A DNA stretch of 64,000 bases from Xenoacremonium recifei (GCA_012184525.1 WOFQ01000003.1:372001-436000), one strand, 5' to 3'; positions 46,867 through 59,052 are shown, numbered from the stretch's first letter. The notes: generated by a model not told the origin, from the sequence alone. Numbers and translations: made by a program.

Positions 46867-48429
46867 ATGGCAACATCCGGCAACAATTCGACCGCGGCGG
46901 CCTGGCCAGGCACCTATCGCTCCTACGTTTCTTCGTTGATAAACAAACACCCTAGCTCAGCATTATACCTCAGGGCTCTAACAGCGTACCTGGAGCAAGC
47001 GCCAGAATATCCTAGCCAGCAGCGGATAGATGATTTCTTCGAAAGACCACTCTCACCCGCTTCAGACAGAGGTTTAGACAACCAGGGCCGCTGCTGGATG
47101 AGGCATGTACCGGGCCTCATTGCCCCAGACTCCATTGAACGACTTGGGCTTGAGCATGGCATACGCCCTGAGGCTTTCATCGGCCACCTTGAGCTAGAAC
47201 GTGCTACGAGCGATTTACCTACCTCTTTTGAACTCCCCTCAGTCTCGCTTGCCGACGATACCATATACCACATACAATGCACGACTCTAGGAAGTTTCCC
47301 AAGCGCTCGGCTAGACAAGCCTGATGCAGAAATACAGGCAAAGGCAGACGCACATATCCAGACGCTCGAAGAACAATTGTTTGTAAAGAAACAGTATCAG
47401 TCTGAAAGAGTGCGAAGGCTTGACATACACAACGATCGTTATTTCACCGTTGAGCACCGGGTAACATTCACAATTGGTAAAGGTGGCATAGGTATTTTAA
47501 CTGGTTCCCAATCAGTTTGGCTGTCTTAACTGACCATCGCCACAGCACTTTTACTCACCGACAATATCAGGACAGACAGATCTGGATGGCTAGCTAAATG
47601 GGTCGAATTCGATAATGGACGCAGGGGTGCAGCTGCACTCCATCCAGCGGTTAGTTACAGCATCAACCTATCCGAAAACGCGCCGCACGATAGCATCATG
47701 GATGAGATCAGAGACAAGGTCGGGGATATTTTCCTACCAGGCAACACTCCAATAGATCCAGAATTCCCTATCCAGGTACTTTATGGAGTAATTGGAGCTG
47801 CGATTAGCTCATGGTCCCAGGTTCTCAATATGTTGGACCACCGAAACTCGAAATTGTCTGGCACCAGAGCATTGGCGGCTATCGAACAGCTCCGCTGCAA
47901 CATCTGCTTCCTCATACGGCTTCGGGAGCACATAGTTCAGAGTCAGGAAACCACGAGACGAGCTCTATCAAACCATCCGTCTCGCAGTGTAGTAGCATCC
48001 CAGCATTCCTTAGACGATGACTTAGCCACTGGGATCAAGAGCTCGATGATGAGTGAGAAGGATCATCCGCTACTATATGCACACTCAATACTGCTTGGTC
48101 GGTGCGGCAGGCTACAAAAGAGCTTCATCACTATCAGCACGCTTCTCGCAAGCGCAGTCCAAGCAAAGGAGGCCCAGAGATCCATCGAACAAACGAAGCG
48201 AGTCGAGTATGTCACCAAGCTGGCGTACCTCTTCCTTCCGCTGTCTTACGTCTCATCCGTTTTTGGGATGAATGTCGTTGAGATTCAGGATCACAATCCA
48301 TCTTTATGGACTTTTTTTGTTGCGTCCTAGGGGTTCTTGGCTCTATCATACCTGGTTTTGGTCCCACCACTGGGACTGAGGGGGATCAAGGAATGGGCCA
48401 TATGTCACTTTCACCGACTATTGTCTTGA
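46867..48429 (+). pseudogene. CorA-like transporter gene interrupted by TAG between its two TM helices
   Basis: Two exons (46867-47476, 47546-48330; intron with GGTAAA donor) encode 464 aa. The C-terminus is KLAYLFLPLSYVSSVFGMNV, carrying the GMN signature of CorA/ZntB-like Mg2+ transporters at the end of TM1. A TAG at 48328-48330 then stops translation. The same frame continues without further stops as GFLALSYLVLVPPLGLRGIK to a TGA at 48427-48429, which is the expected second helix. The protein as read would lack TM2 and probably cannot form a channel. The cytoplasmic N-terminal domain (about 400 aa) is intact and could still be expressed. Alternatives are a sequencing error or stop readthrough. 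Confidence 0.7.
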
Positions 48430-48489
48430 TATTTTGTTTCCGTTCTGGGTCATAATTATACGCCGTTCCCAGACTTTAGTTATCACAGT

Positions 48490-49420
48490 AATCAAACTGC
48501 TAATATCTTGAAAGCTTCTGAAGTTAGCTGTTCTCCCTCTATACTCCCTTACGATCCATGGCGTCAAACGTCTGCCACTCTTCCAACCCGATGACCTAGA
48601 GATCTTGCACGACGTTGAAGCGGAAGTTCTTGCCCTCATTCTGCAGCTTCTCCCCAATGTCCTTATTGAACTCTCGGGAAGTATTCTCAGCGCTGGTTGC
48701 CAGCTTCTTACAGGCCATGAGAATCTTGTGGCCCTTCGAACTGAGCTTCTTGGGCTCGGAGGCGGCGGTGACAAGGCTGAGCACACGTCTGATTTCAGCC
48801 CCTAAGCTTCATACGCTCTCGATCTCGCGCATGAGAAGTCGTGTCGCGTTGTTTTGTGCGATGGCGCCGTCGACATGCTCGACAGTCGGGTTCCCAAATC
48901 TGATTAACGGGAAGAAGGTTGAAGCTGCCGAAGTAGCTCTCCCTGCCTCCCAAATGCATGCGTGGCAGTCTTCCTCGCTATTGCTACGGTAAGATCGCAA
49001 AAGCCGCGACTCGGTATCCGCAGTCCTTATAGCACACACAAATTGATCAGATGTTTTTCCAAAGGTCAGTAGTTACTTCAATGGATGTAGGAGACACGTA
49101 GATTCGCAACGCGGAGACCTACATCTTCTTGTAGGAATCTTCCCAAGTATCCATCAATAGTGTCTCTTTGCTGCCTGTCTTACTTTCAACGATGACCTGT
49201 ATGGCGTCAGTGAGCGCATCGCCGCTGAAACGTGCCATTCCTACTAAACCCCCTAGCATGCGAGCTCCTCTTACGTGGGGGAAGACATAGAACCCGCGGA
49301 ACACGTTCTTGGCCAAAATCAGCTAGGCCTCGATGGCCTCTTGAGCCCCCATTCATAGCCTCCCTAACATGATGGCGATGAGACTGGACCGTATATTTGT
49401 AAGTCCTCGAAGTGTTCTGC
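48490..49420 (-). pseudogene. Patatin-like phospholipase pseudogene
   Basis: Reading the minus strand gives patatin blocks in order: LIAIMLGRL, then GAQEAIEA...LILAKNVF, ARFSGDALTDAIQVIVESKT, FVCAIRTADTESRLLRSYRS, CIWEAGRATSAASTFF, EHVDGAIAQNN (the Asp of the Ser-Asp dyad) and FRFNVVQDL. In-frame stops break it at 49355-49353 (TGA), 49325-49323 (TAG), 48811-48809 (TGA) and 48598-48596 (TAG). The oxyanion GGG motif and the GTSTG serine motif are not recognisable; the place of the latter reads TNIRSSL. An intron donor (GTAGGT near 49119) is still visible but its acceptor is unclear. The gene is dead in this strain. It lies between a CorA-like relic and an arylsulfatase gene. Confidence 0.85.
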
Positions 49421-49783
49421 AAGGGGGAAATGGCATCACAGGAGTGAAACTAGGTCAAACAAACCCTCCATTGCCAGTGCCACATATCATGATCCTCCTG
49501 GGGTAAGCGAGGAGGCATGGATTAATGTGGCAGTTTCTCTATCTGAATTCTAGGAATTAGTTTAGCGCCATGATAACTACTGCGTGCCTTGTTTGAGATC
49601 GAGAGGGTATCCGCATGACAGAAACCAATATGTGCCTTCATTGATCAGAGCATATCGCTGTGCCCGCTCAATTCTCTCACACAATGTACTTCTATCTCTA
49701 CCCAGAATTCTCCAAAAAGGAAAGACTGACCAAATTCTTGGTGCTTGAGCAGGGATTTGCTCTCCCATTCCAAGTCCTAAATA
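49421..49783. other. Intergenic, about 360 bp
   Basis: Between the patatin relic and the arylsulfatase stop. It may include the lost N-terminal part of the patatin gene, too decayed to read, and the sulfatase 3' UTR. Confidence 0.35.
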
Positions 49784-52092
49784 TTAGGCACTGATTCCGC
49801 AATAGTCTGGAGCAGTACACAAGATTGGCGATCCGATTTCGCTCTCCGTCAAGTTCCGCGCCGTTGCCATAACGTCGTCTAAAGTGGTGTACCTTTGAGC
49901 GGCGGTCCCCATACGAGCTCCATTACCAGGTGTTTTTGTCCCATTTGTGTTGTGAACTGGGTAATCATCTGTTTCGCCTCTGTATTCCATCCCAAGCTCC
50001 TGTTGGGCTTGTGGCGGGTAGAAGGGAATCTCATTAGGGGCGAATTGCACGAAAAGACACTCCTGGAACCCAACTTGAGGAAGGGAAGCAAAGTATGTGT
50101 CATACTTTACGTTCATGGCCTCAGTGAGAGTGTTGAAGTGGCCGCCGGATTCTCGCTGCAGAATTGACCATGGCTTCCGGCAACTATTTTCAGTGCAAGA
50201 CTTTGTGACAAGCAACAAACCGTTGAGACGGAGCATAAGTCTTATGGTTTCTGGGTTTGGATTTATAGCAAGATTTATGAGCTCGTATGGGTCGTCCTAT
50301 CAACGTGAAGAATTAGCATATTATCTGAATTTTTACGTCTCTAGGTACCAACTCACATTTGTGTTGTATAACTCCGTGGCATTGCCGTCACACCACCTCG
50401 TGAACAAATAAGCCTGGTCCTCTCCAACAATTCTTAGAGTCTTGTAGCTGTTGTTTGCCTGAGTATGCGCGTAATCGGGGTTTGCAGCATTATCAATAGA
50501 GCCCCAAATCTCCACGTTAATAATTTCTTTAGCAACTGCCTTGTTGGCGTTCTCCTGACCCTTCCATTCTTTAAGTAAGCTACGGCCATCCAGGAACGGT
50601 GGAAAGTTTTCCTCTGGAACCCCGGCAATCTCCAAATAGGTTGGTGCCATGTCGATGTGTGTGCTCGGGACCTTGGTCACCTTTCCTTTGGGGATTCCAG
50701 GACCTCGAATGATCATTGGCACTGTGGTATCTTCGATGAATGAAAGGCCCTTGCCGCCAATCTGTCTGTGTGTACCCATGTGAAATCCGTTGTCGCTAGT
50801 ATAGATAACTGTGGTCAAAGTGTCAGACTGAACTGCTTGAATATTTTGAAAGGCTCGTCTCACCATAAGTATTGTCCAGTTGCCCTGTCTCTTTAAGCTT
50901 GGAGAGAACATCCTCCACTAGCTCATCCACGCCCTTGAGCGACTGTAGTCGGCTCCGATACTGCCAATCAACATAGTCAATGACAGATTGGTTCATATAA
51001 GGAAGCGTCTTGACCCAAGAAACTTTCTGATTCTGTAGATCGTTATCAGGGTTGAAATTGGGGTTTCTAGGGGCTTTTTCATCATTGAAGGACCACATGT
51101 GGCGAACCGGAGGAACAGTTGGGCCATCACTCTGTGCGTGTGGGCAAGAGGGAGCAATTTGAATGTAAAAGGGCTTATCCAGGGAGGTCAAGTAGTCCAG
51201 CCTCGCCAAGCTGAGAAATCAATATTATGATTAGCCATATTCAACCGCAATGTAGTCAATATTCCAAAGATTCTGAGAACCAATTCGGCATTGGATGTAG
51301 AGCAGGAGATAAAACTTACGCTTTGGCACGGATAACGTCAATCTGGTGAAACCCCTTGTAGAAGACGGGAGTCTCGCCATTCATCGACATGACCACGTTG
51401 TTGAAGTCGTACGTATAAGGGTTTATCTATGTTGAATCAATTACATTGATCATTCGAGTGGTGGCACGGATTAGAAGCACTCCTCTTACCAGGAAGTCTG
51501 CATGATCCCACCCCTTTGGTTTTGGGGTATACGCAAACAGGTTGTATCCATTCATAAACTTTCCAATATCTGCCATAAGCTGAAAATTAAGCATAGGTAT
51601 TGAAGTGGTACGCGGAAATGGCAGTGCCGTTATCCACCTACATTCCGTCTCGTATCCAGCCGCTCCTAGCCAGTGAGGTAAATAGTCCTTGTCCAAGCCG
51701 CTATAGGTGAACTTTTCATAGCCACCACTGCGCAACACAACATCATTATATCAGTACATATTATAGCAGAAGCGTGATCACTAGTTTCGTGATATCCGGG
51801 CTTACCCTGGCGCAATGACATGTGTCATGTTGGTATTATGTGCCGCCTGTCCACGAAGATAGGATGTGCGGCTAGGACAGCACTGAGCGGTTGTCACAAA
51901 GTGATTTTGAATTGTCAACCCTTCTTTCATGAGCTGCTGAACAGTTGGCTGCGCCGTTATAGAGCCTAGCTTGAGGTCTTGGTCGTCACTCATGATGACG
52001 ACGATGTTTGGCCGGCTCGAGGGCGCTGACAGGGAGCCACTGGCCAGGCATCCTATCACAGCAGCCAAGTGTAAGACTTTAGACAGACCCAT
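49784..52092 (-). CDS. Secreted arylsulfatase (type I sulfatase)
   Basis: MGLSKVLHLAAVIGCLASGS is a signal peptide. RPNIVVIMSDDQD is the metal-binding start of sulfatases, and CCPSRTSYLRGQ contains the C-x-P-S-R signature whose cysteine is turned into formylglycine. Later exons give YIQIAPSCPHAQSDGPTVPP, VIYTSDNGFHMGTHRQIGGK (DNG...H metal ligands) and PSTHIDMAPTYLEIAGVP, all conserved. About seven introns are needed; the protein is near 600 aa, usual for fungal arylsulfatases. It would release sulfate from aryl sulfate esters outside the cell, typically under sulfur starvation. With the TauD-type dioxygenase 15 kb away it points to organic-sulfur scavenging, though the genes are not adjacent. 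Confidence 0.9.
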
Positions 52093-52622
52093 GTTTACAG
52101 TCTGCGAGAATTGGGGTGGGTGGGCTTGACGTAGTGTTTGCTATATGCCATGCTTCCCATTTATAATCGTAGTGACTGATGAGTTAATTCTCTCTGGAAA
52201 AGGCGTGTAAAATCCCGGAGAGTTCGTTTCATTATTAGCTCCACTGCCATTTGGCAAACGGGATCTAATCTAGTCAATATAGAGTAAGATCTACCCCAGA
52301 GAAGTCTGCCAGCCGGGGTAGTATTCGTGGGGAGCGGAGTCCGGGGTTGATGACCCTCAAATAGTGTCGGCTTTCGCATCCCAGACGTCGGACCTCGGAG
52401 CCGATACAACTAAAGGGGCCTCGGGGCTCAATTTTTGGCAGTGAGCAAATGAATTGTTACTTCTCGCTGCCACTCGGTAGTTCTAAACGTCTCTTGAAGG
52501 GATGGGCTATCGGAACTCGGAGCCGTGGCTATCAATACCAGACAGCGAGGCCGAGATTTATGGAGGAAGGATTTATTGGTTGTATCTTCATGTTTGTGAC
52601 TCTTACATTGGTCGTATCTCTA
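52093..52622. other. Intergenic, 530 bp
   Basis: Promoter of the arylsulfatase and 3' flank of the alpha-glucosidase, both minus strand. No clear element seen. Confidence 0.4.
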
Positions 52623-54653
52623 TTACCCTAACAAAACTGCCAATGCCTCGTAAGCCTGCAAGTCTAATTTCCCACCCTCGACGCTCTCTAGAGACCTTCC
52701 GGTAGTTGTATCCAATATAGCGGTGACCTTTTCAGGCGACCCGTCCCAGCAAACAGGTTCTGTCGAGAAGTTGCAGACCACCAAGATCTGGCCATCGTTC
52801 GATGTCCTCGTATAAGCGAAAACTTTCTCGTGCTCTTCATCCACCAAGTCAAAGCGGCCGTAGACAATGATGTTCTTGTATAGCTTTCTTGTCCTTAGAA
52901 CAGACCGCCAGCAGTTGAAGACTGAATTCGGATCATCAACTTGCGCTGCTGCGTTGATAGAAGTGTAGTTCGGGTTTGCAGTCATCCATGGAGTGTTGGA
53001 AGTGAATCCAGCATGCGCATCAGCGTTCCATTGCACCGGGGTTCTGGCGTTATCGCGAGACTTCTTTTGGTACTCCTGTTTCAGGAGTGCTTGCTCCTCT
53101 GGGCTGGCACCGACTCCTTTCAACCTGTCCGAGATATTAGTTATACAAATCAATGCGGCTGAGAAATGACAGCATTTTTCGATACTTACCTCCAATGGTT
53201 TAGACAGTCGATGTCTTGATACTCCTCCATAGGCCACTCCTTAGGAATATTATGCATTCCAAGCTCCTGACCTTGGTATATGAAAGGTGTGCCAGCTTGC
53301 AGCCCCAAGAATATGGCCAGCATCTTCGCGCTCTGAACGCGATACTCAGGGCTGTCATTAGCAAATCGGCTCACAGAGCGTGGCTGATCGTGGTTTTCAA
53401 GATATAGGGCGTTCCATCCGTCGTTCTGATACATGAATTGCTGCCACTTGTTCACAGTTGATTTCAACTCAGAGAGTGACCATTCACGTGGAGAAAACTT
53501 GCCCTCCGGACCGTGATCCAAATCCATTCTGATCAAGTCAGTAGTCTGAAGACATGCAGCAGTAGGCAGCTTTGTAGAGTTTCATACTTACAGCTCGAAG
53601 TGGAAGATCATGTTAAGTTCTCCACGATCTGATCTGACGCTCTTGATGATCTCCTTAGTGTCATGAACACACGGCATCTCGCCGACGCTAAAAGCGTCGT
53701 ATTCCTTTAGAATCGCTCCCAGCTCCTGCAAATACTCATGGAGTCTGGGACCGGCAGCATAGAACTCGGACCCAGCCAGAACATTGTTGGGTGAGTCTGG
53801 GAACTGTTGATTCTTACTGATGAAGTTGATCACATCAAGACGGAAACCGTCAGCGCCGCGATCAAGCCAGAACCTCATGATGGCATGAACTTCTCGGCGC
53901 ACGGCAGGGTTCTCCCAGTTGAGATCCGGTTGCTCCTTGTCGAAGAGATGAAGATAATATTCTCCTGTAGCTTCGTCATATTCCCATGCGCTGCCTATGA
54001 TATGTGACAAGTTAGAGACCAAATTATTCCCTATCTCTTCAATGATGACGCACCTTGGAAATGGCTCTTCCAGTTGTTGGGTGGTAGTCTGTTGCCTTGG
54101 GCATCGTACTTCGGCTTCTTCCAGATGTACCAGTCGCGATATTCATTGTCACGAGAACTGCGAGATTTCTTGAACCATTCATGCTGATCACTCGTGTGGT
54201 TCACAACGAGATCGAGAACAAGTTTCATGCCTCGCGAATGGAGGCTGTCCCTCAGCTCATCAACATCTTCGATTGAGCCGTACTGGGGATCAATCACGCG
54301 ATAATTGCTTATATCATAGCCCTGACACGGATAGTGTCAGTGGGAGTTGTAAGTAAGATATATAAACAGATAATCCTCGAACACATGTACATCACATGCT
54401 TGCTCCAGGTGGCGCCTAAACTGACCATATCGACTTGAGGGCTTTCAAAAATAGGCGAAAGCCATACAATATCAACCCCCAGGCTCTCAAGGTAATCCAC
54501 CTTCGAGATGACTCCTTTGAGATCTCCTGTACCCGAACCAGTCGAGTCCTTGAATGAGGCTGGCCATATCTGGTATACAGATTCCTCTTTCCAACTAGCT
54601 CGCTGTGGCTGGAGCGCAACAGTCTGAGGGACTTCAATCTGATGCGGGGACAT
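52623..54653 (-). CDS. GH13 alpha-glucosidase (maltase / oligo-1,6-glucosidase type)
   Basis: Starts at 54653 with MSPHQIEVPQTVALQPQRAS and enters the (beta/alpha)8 barrel at WKEESVYQIWPASFKDSTGS. The four GH13 regions are present: LVLDLVVNHTSD, GFRLDVINFI (nucleophile Asp), FSVGEMPCV (acid/base Glu) and YLENHDQPRS (Asp). TPFIYQGQELGM and NARTPVQWNADAHAGFT are typical of yeast-type maltases. The end, LDLQAYEALAVLLG, is the usual beta-domain close. About five introns. There is no signal peptide, so it is likely intracellular, hydrolysing imported maltose or isomaltose-type sugars. The usual maltose permease and MAL activator are not adjacent here. Confidence 0.92.
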
Positions 54654-55222
54654 GTTTGCTGCAAAGAGAGATCTGAGAATAGCAACGTCCGATGCAAACA
54701 AATGTACTCGTTCCACGGGGCTTGGTTGATAGAATCAAGTTGGTCCTGTTCACGTATGTCGTCAAGGACCCTAGGGATTGCCAATTAGTAGCTAGCCTCG
54801 AAGAAGTCCAACCGCCGTCATCAAGCGATATTTTCTCCGCTCTCTGGGATCGACCACGCAATTCGTCAGCTGATAAGCCTGCCAGTTATGTCATGGCGAT
54901 GGCATGCTGGAGCTTTCCCCTCACTGAGCCCCGAGAATTTCTCCGACGCAAGTTCCGACAAGCACGCCGAGACTTTCATGGACATTCCGTTCCAATAATT
55001 GGTCATTATTGAATCATTCGGCGTACCGTATTCCGGTGACTGGGATTAGAGCAGTTTAGAACGCCCTACTAAATTTAAACCTCATTTTCAAAGTCAGCCT
55101 CTTGAACAAGCCCCTGCCACTCCCATTGGGAAGACGTGATCTCCGACGTCCATTAGAACATCACTCGAACCGTACCAGGGTTCCCTCAAGCTGTCAAAAA
55201 ATCCCCTATCAACCCTCACATC
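54654..55222. promoter_or_regulatory. Divergent promoter, alpha-glucosidase and aldo-keto reductase
   Basis: 569 bp between outward-reading genes. A plus-strand open frame at 54692-55012 lies wholly inside it and shows no family features. No clear regulatory site recognised. Confidence 0.4.
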
Positions 55223-56521
55223 ATGGCGTGGCCTGAACCCAGAAATACCGGCATGCTCTATCGCCGATTGGGCAACTCTGGCCTTCACGTCTCAGTTCTA
55301 GGCTTGGGTGGATGGCTCACGTATGTCTAAGCCGGGCCACTCATTTTGGACCCTAGGTTGCTAACAATGAACCAGGTTCGGAGGACATGTGGACAATAGT
55401 ACGTTTGTTGTCTCATGCTGCAACTCAAAATCTAACAAGTCCAAGCCAAGACAATTGCTTGCATGAAGCAGGCTTACGATTGTGGCATTAATTTCTTCGA
55501 CACCGCTGAAAGGTACAACTGAAAATGAGAGCAAACCATCATTTCAGAAGAGCTAACATTTCTGGAAATCCAGCTATGCCGATGGAGATTCCGAAATTAT
55601 CATGGGACAAGCCATTGCCAAGCTGGGATGGAAGCGTAATGACATAGTTGTGAGCACCAAGCTCAACTGGGGTGGCGCCAATGGAGATATCCTCATCAAC
55701 AACCACGGGCTATCCCGTAAACACATCGTTGAGGGCCTTCGTTTCTCATTGAATAGGTTGGGTCTCGAGTACGTAGACATTGTCTACGCACACCGACCAG
55801 ACAGACTCACACCCATGGAAGAGACCGTTCGCGCATTCAACCACGTCATCGACCGCGGCTGGGCTTTCTACTGGGGGACGTCAGAATGGTCAGCCGACGA
55901 GATTGCTGAAGCCTGTGGTGTCGCTCGTGAGCTCGGCTTGATTGCCCCTATCGTGGAGCAGCCGCAGTATAACATGTTGGAACGTCGCCGTGTCGAGAGC
56001 GAGTACCAACGCCTGTACAGCCGTTTTGGCCTCGGCCTCACCGTCTTCAGTCCTATCAAGATGGGGTTGTTGAGCGGCAAATACAACGATTCACCCGACG
56101 AGCCTCCCGCTGGTTCCCGCTTTGCCGAGAGCAAGGATAAGTTTGGCAACTTGGTGAGGAACTCGTGGTATGGGAACGAGGAGTGGAAGCAGTGGATTGA
56201 GAAGGTCATCAAGATAAAGGTATGTTTCACCCTCTAGTACGCCCTCATATGTATATGGGAATTGAGACCTCACAATATGCTAATTTATCACATCATTAGC
56301 CCATCGCTGAAAAGCTCGGCGTAACGCAGTCACAGCTAGCTCTCGCTTGGTGCTTGAAGAACCCCAATGTGTCCTCAGTCATCACTGGCGCATCAAGACC
56401 CGAGCAGATCGTGGAAAATGTCCAAGCATTGCAGATTCTCGACAAACTCACGCCTGAGGTTATGAAGGAGATTGAAGGAATTATAGGGAAAATTGACTTG
56501 GACCCGGCAAGACAGGACTGA
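55223..56521 (+). CDS. Aldo-keto reductase, Kv channel beta-subunit-like
   Basis: Five exons (55223-55320, 55376-55398, 55446-55512, 55574-56219, 56300-56521) give 351 aa. The sequence follows the Kv-beta/AKR6 pattern: LGLGGWLTFGGHVDN, MKQAYDCGINFFDTAESYAD (Asp and Tyr of the tetrad), DIVVSTKLNWGG (Lys) and YVDIVYAHRPD (His). VFSPIKMGLLSGKYN and SSVITGASRPEQIVEN bind the NADPH tail. In fungi such proteins are cytosolic NADPH-dependent reductases; a channel-regulating role is only known in animals. The 23-bp exon 2 is needed to keep frame. Confidence 0.92.
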
Positions 56522-56810
56522 TCATAATCATCATAAGACGAGGTATAAAAAGGAAAAGGTTCTTGGATTCTATTTAGATGGAACCAAAAGCATGGGCAAT
56601 GCATAAATTTCAAATACTAAAATTCTTGATAAATCTTGGAAGAGGAAATTCCTACTTCCAGATTTCAACCCGAACTCTAGTTACGCCATGTGCTCCTAAT
56701 AGCACTTGAGGAATCATTTACGATTTGTACAGCGGAGGGTCGACCCTCAAATTACTGAGAACATTTGGCGTAAAGAATACACTATTTTGAAAAAGCAAAA
56801 AGGCTTCCAA

Positions 56811-58226
56811 CTAGTCCTTGTTATGAAGTACTTCCTTCAAGACCTCCTTTACCACAGCGTATACTTCTACATCCGTTCCGGAGGCATCAACCTAAGAAAT
56901 CGTCAGCTTATGTATATCTTTACCTTTCCTACACGAACCTTTCGAAGAAAGTTATTTTTGGAGAGATAATCCACGACCTCTTGATTCGAGTCGTTGAACG
57001 TCTTGAGTCTCTTTTCCATCGCAGTTGCATTGTCGTCAGCACGGTTAGAAGATTCGGCGCGGACCTCGACCCGTTTCTTCATGTCCTCGGGAGAACAGTC
57101 AAGCCAGATTGTAAGATATGTCTCAGATATCTAGTTCCATCAGCAAACTACTTTCAAATGTCCTGCTAATTAATACAATACCTCCTGTTCGAAGGCAGAC
57201 GCCTGCCCCACACTTCGCGGGAAGCCATCAATCAAAACCCCCTTGCCACGAGACTGGATGGCCTGGATTCTCGTCTTCAGGAGCATCATAGTGAGTGAGG
57301 GCGGCACAATGACAGAATTCTCAATGCTCTCTTTGATGAACTCGCCAAAGATTGAGTCGGGGTTGTTCTCTTCTTCCCTTAGAAGGTCGCCGACTGACAT
57401 GTGCTCGAAATTGAAGTCCTTGATGATGCGAGCACACTGGGTACCCTTTCCAACGCCAGGGCCGCCTGATTAATTTCGGATTAGTTCAATGGAAAGAATC
57501 CGGGGAAAACTACTGTCCTATTTACCTATAACGAAGACAATGTCCGTCTTGGTCAATTCTTCGTTGTCGAGAGCCTCCCACTCATCCATGACTTGCTCCG
57601 CTTGCTTAACGAGCCACGGATCCGTAATCTTGGGTCGCAGAGACTTAAACTGGTTCAAATCACACTTTCCGCGGTATCTCTTGCGATAGATGAGCGCTTG
57701 ATGGAGACACTCGAATCTGTCAATGTCGTGAACGATAGCAGATACCCTCGTCTCGTTCCGCTCATAGTCAAGCCAGAGCTGAGGAAGTTTCTCGGCCCAG
57801 ACCGGGCTGCTTTGCTTTAAGAGACATGAGACGTATTTTATTCCGAGTTGTTCCTCGAGAAACTTCCTCTCTGTATCTGTCAGCCAGAAAGCTCGTTGTA
57901 GAGCTGGAGTGTGCAATACCAGGTGCAACACCGTCGCTTGGCGTGATGTCACCAGCAGTAATCTCGCCGACATCATGTATGAGGCACATCATCACTGCCT
58001 TCATCTCATCTTCTCCTTCGAGCTAAGGTGTCGTCAGTACGAAAAGTGGCAGAGTGGGCGTGAGACGCACGTCTGGGTGAGCGAGACAGACAAACGTCAT
58101 GCGATACATGTGATCGCTCACGCTCTCAGGATCAGGGACATTTTGGCGGCACCATCCTGTTCGCTTGAGACCTTTAAGGGTCTCAATGGCTTCAAGAAAC
58201 GGGAGAGGGTATTTTAAGCGGTCCAT
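56811..58226 (-). CDS. Fusion of HD-domain nucleotidase and UMP-CMP/adenylate kinase
   Basis: Six exons (58226-58071, 58022-57920, 57876-57526, 57465-57182, 57130-56939, 56891-56811) give 388 aa. Residues 1-190 are an HDDC2/YfbR-like HD phosphohydrolase: SVSDHMYRM (His), CLIHDVGEI (His-Asp) and IVHDIDRFECLHQAL. After a short linker (LTKTDIVFVIG) comes a complete nucleoside monophosphate kinase of about 185 aa: GPGVGKGTQC, MSVGDLLREE, VLIDGFPRSVGQ, IWLDCSPEDMKKR. The exon 3/4 junction lies in the P-loop and splices cleanly (GGTAAA to AATCAG), so the joint is not an annotation guess. HD partners dephosphorylate deoxynucleoside monophosphates whereas the kinase phosphorylates NMPs, so one chain carries opposing activities on the same pool. 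Neither half lacks a key residue I can see. Confidence 0.88.
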
Positions 58227-59052
58227 GGCTGGGTGTTGGGACGTGAGAGTTTGGAGTGTTAGTGGTAAATTCACGGTTGAGAAGGGCAACTTCACGGTCG
58301 ACCTGTGACGGAATTGTGGCGCAACTTGAGAGCGCACACGCCACAGCAGTTATAATTGCATTCTTCTGCCTCATTGACATGAACTTCTCTAAGTCTTTCT
58401 AGATTCTAGAAACAAAGGAAATGGCTGTCTAGTCACACTTGAAGCTGCCGAAATAATGACGTACACAATCGATTTGAAAGCTCTATCACATCATAAGAGA
58501 ACCTGGTTGCAAGTCAGCACGATGAACAACCAATCCTTAGATCTTCTAGATTATATCGACTTTCCAAAACGCTTCTAAGGCCTGATTGCAGATACAATAC
58601 ACCATTTCCTTTCATTTCCTTCCGTTTAAGTCATGTTGCATGCAGTGAACTATTCTGCAATGTTCTTCTCTCTCGTTTCCCAGGACCCTACCCTAGAGCA
58701 AAGAAGTGGGTTGCATGGATCATCCAGGAATGCAAGCTGTAAACTCGGCTAAATCAATTCCATACTTGCCTCAGTCTCCGACAGGCATTCTAGCGAGATT
58801 CTGAGTCCATTTTACTATGCGATGACAGATTTATGCATTATTTAGACACTGATCTTGAAAGCATTCACTGTAGAAAGGAAGCTCCAGGCCATACAGCGCT
58901 ATCAAAGCCCCCCACACTTCCCCAGCCTCGGTTCCTCCCACTTGGGACATCCCGTAATCTCGATTCGAAGCTCCCTCCCTCAACACCAACATTTTCCTCC
59001 TTTCCTCTCACCACAATCTCACCCCCAGCCTCACAAACAACCCTCCCCAGCC
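58227..59052. promoter_or_regulatory. Divergent intergenic region, 826 bp
   Basis: Separates the HD-kinase gene (minus) from the HIT gene (plus). The last 120 bp before the HIT ATG is CT/CA-rich, as in many fungal 5' UTRs. No other gene recognised. Confidence 0.4.

Noticed and set aside
54692..55012. 106-aa plus-strand open frame
   Set aside because: Lies across the 5' end and promoter between two divergent genes and has no domain likeness.
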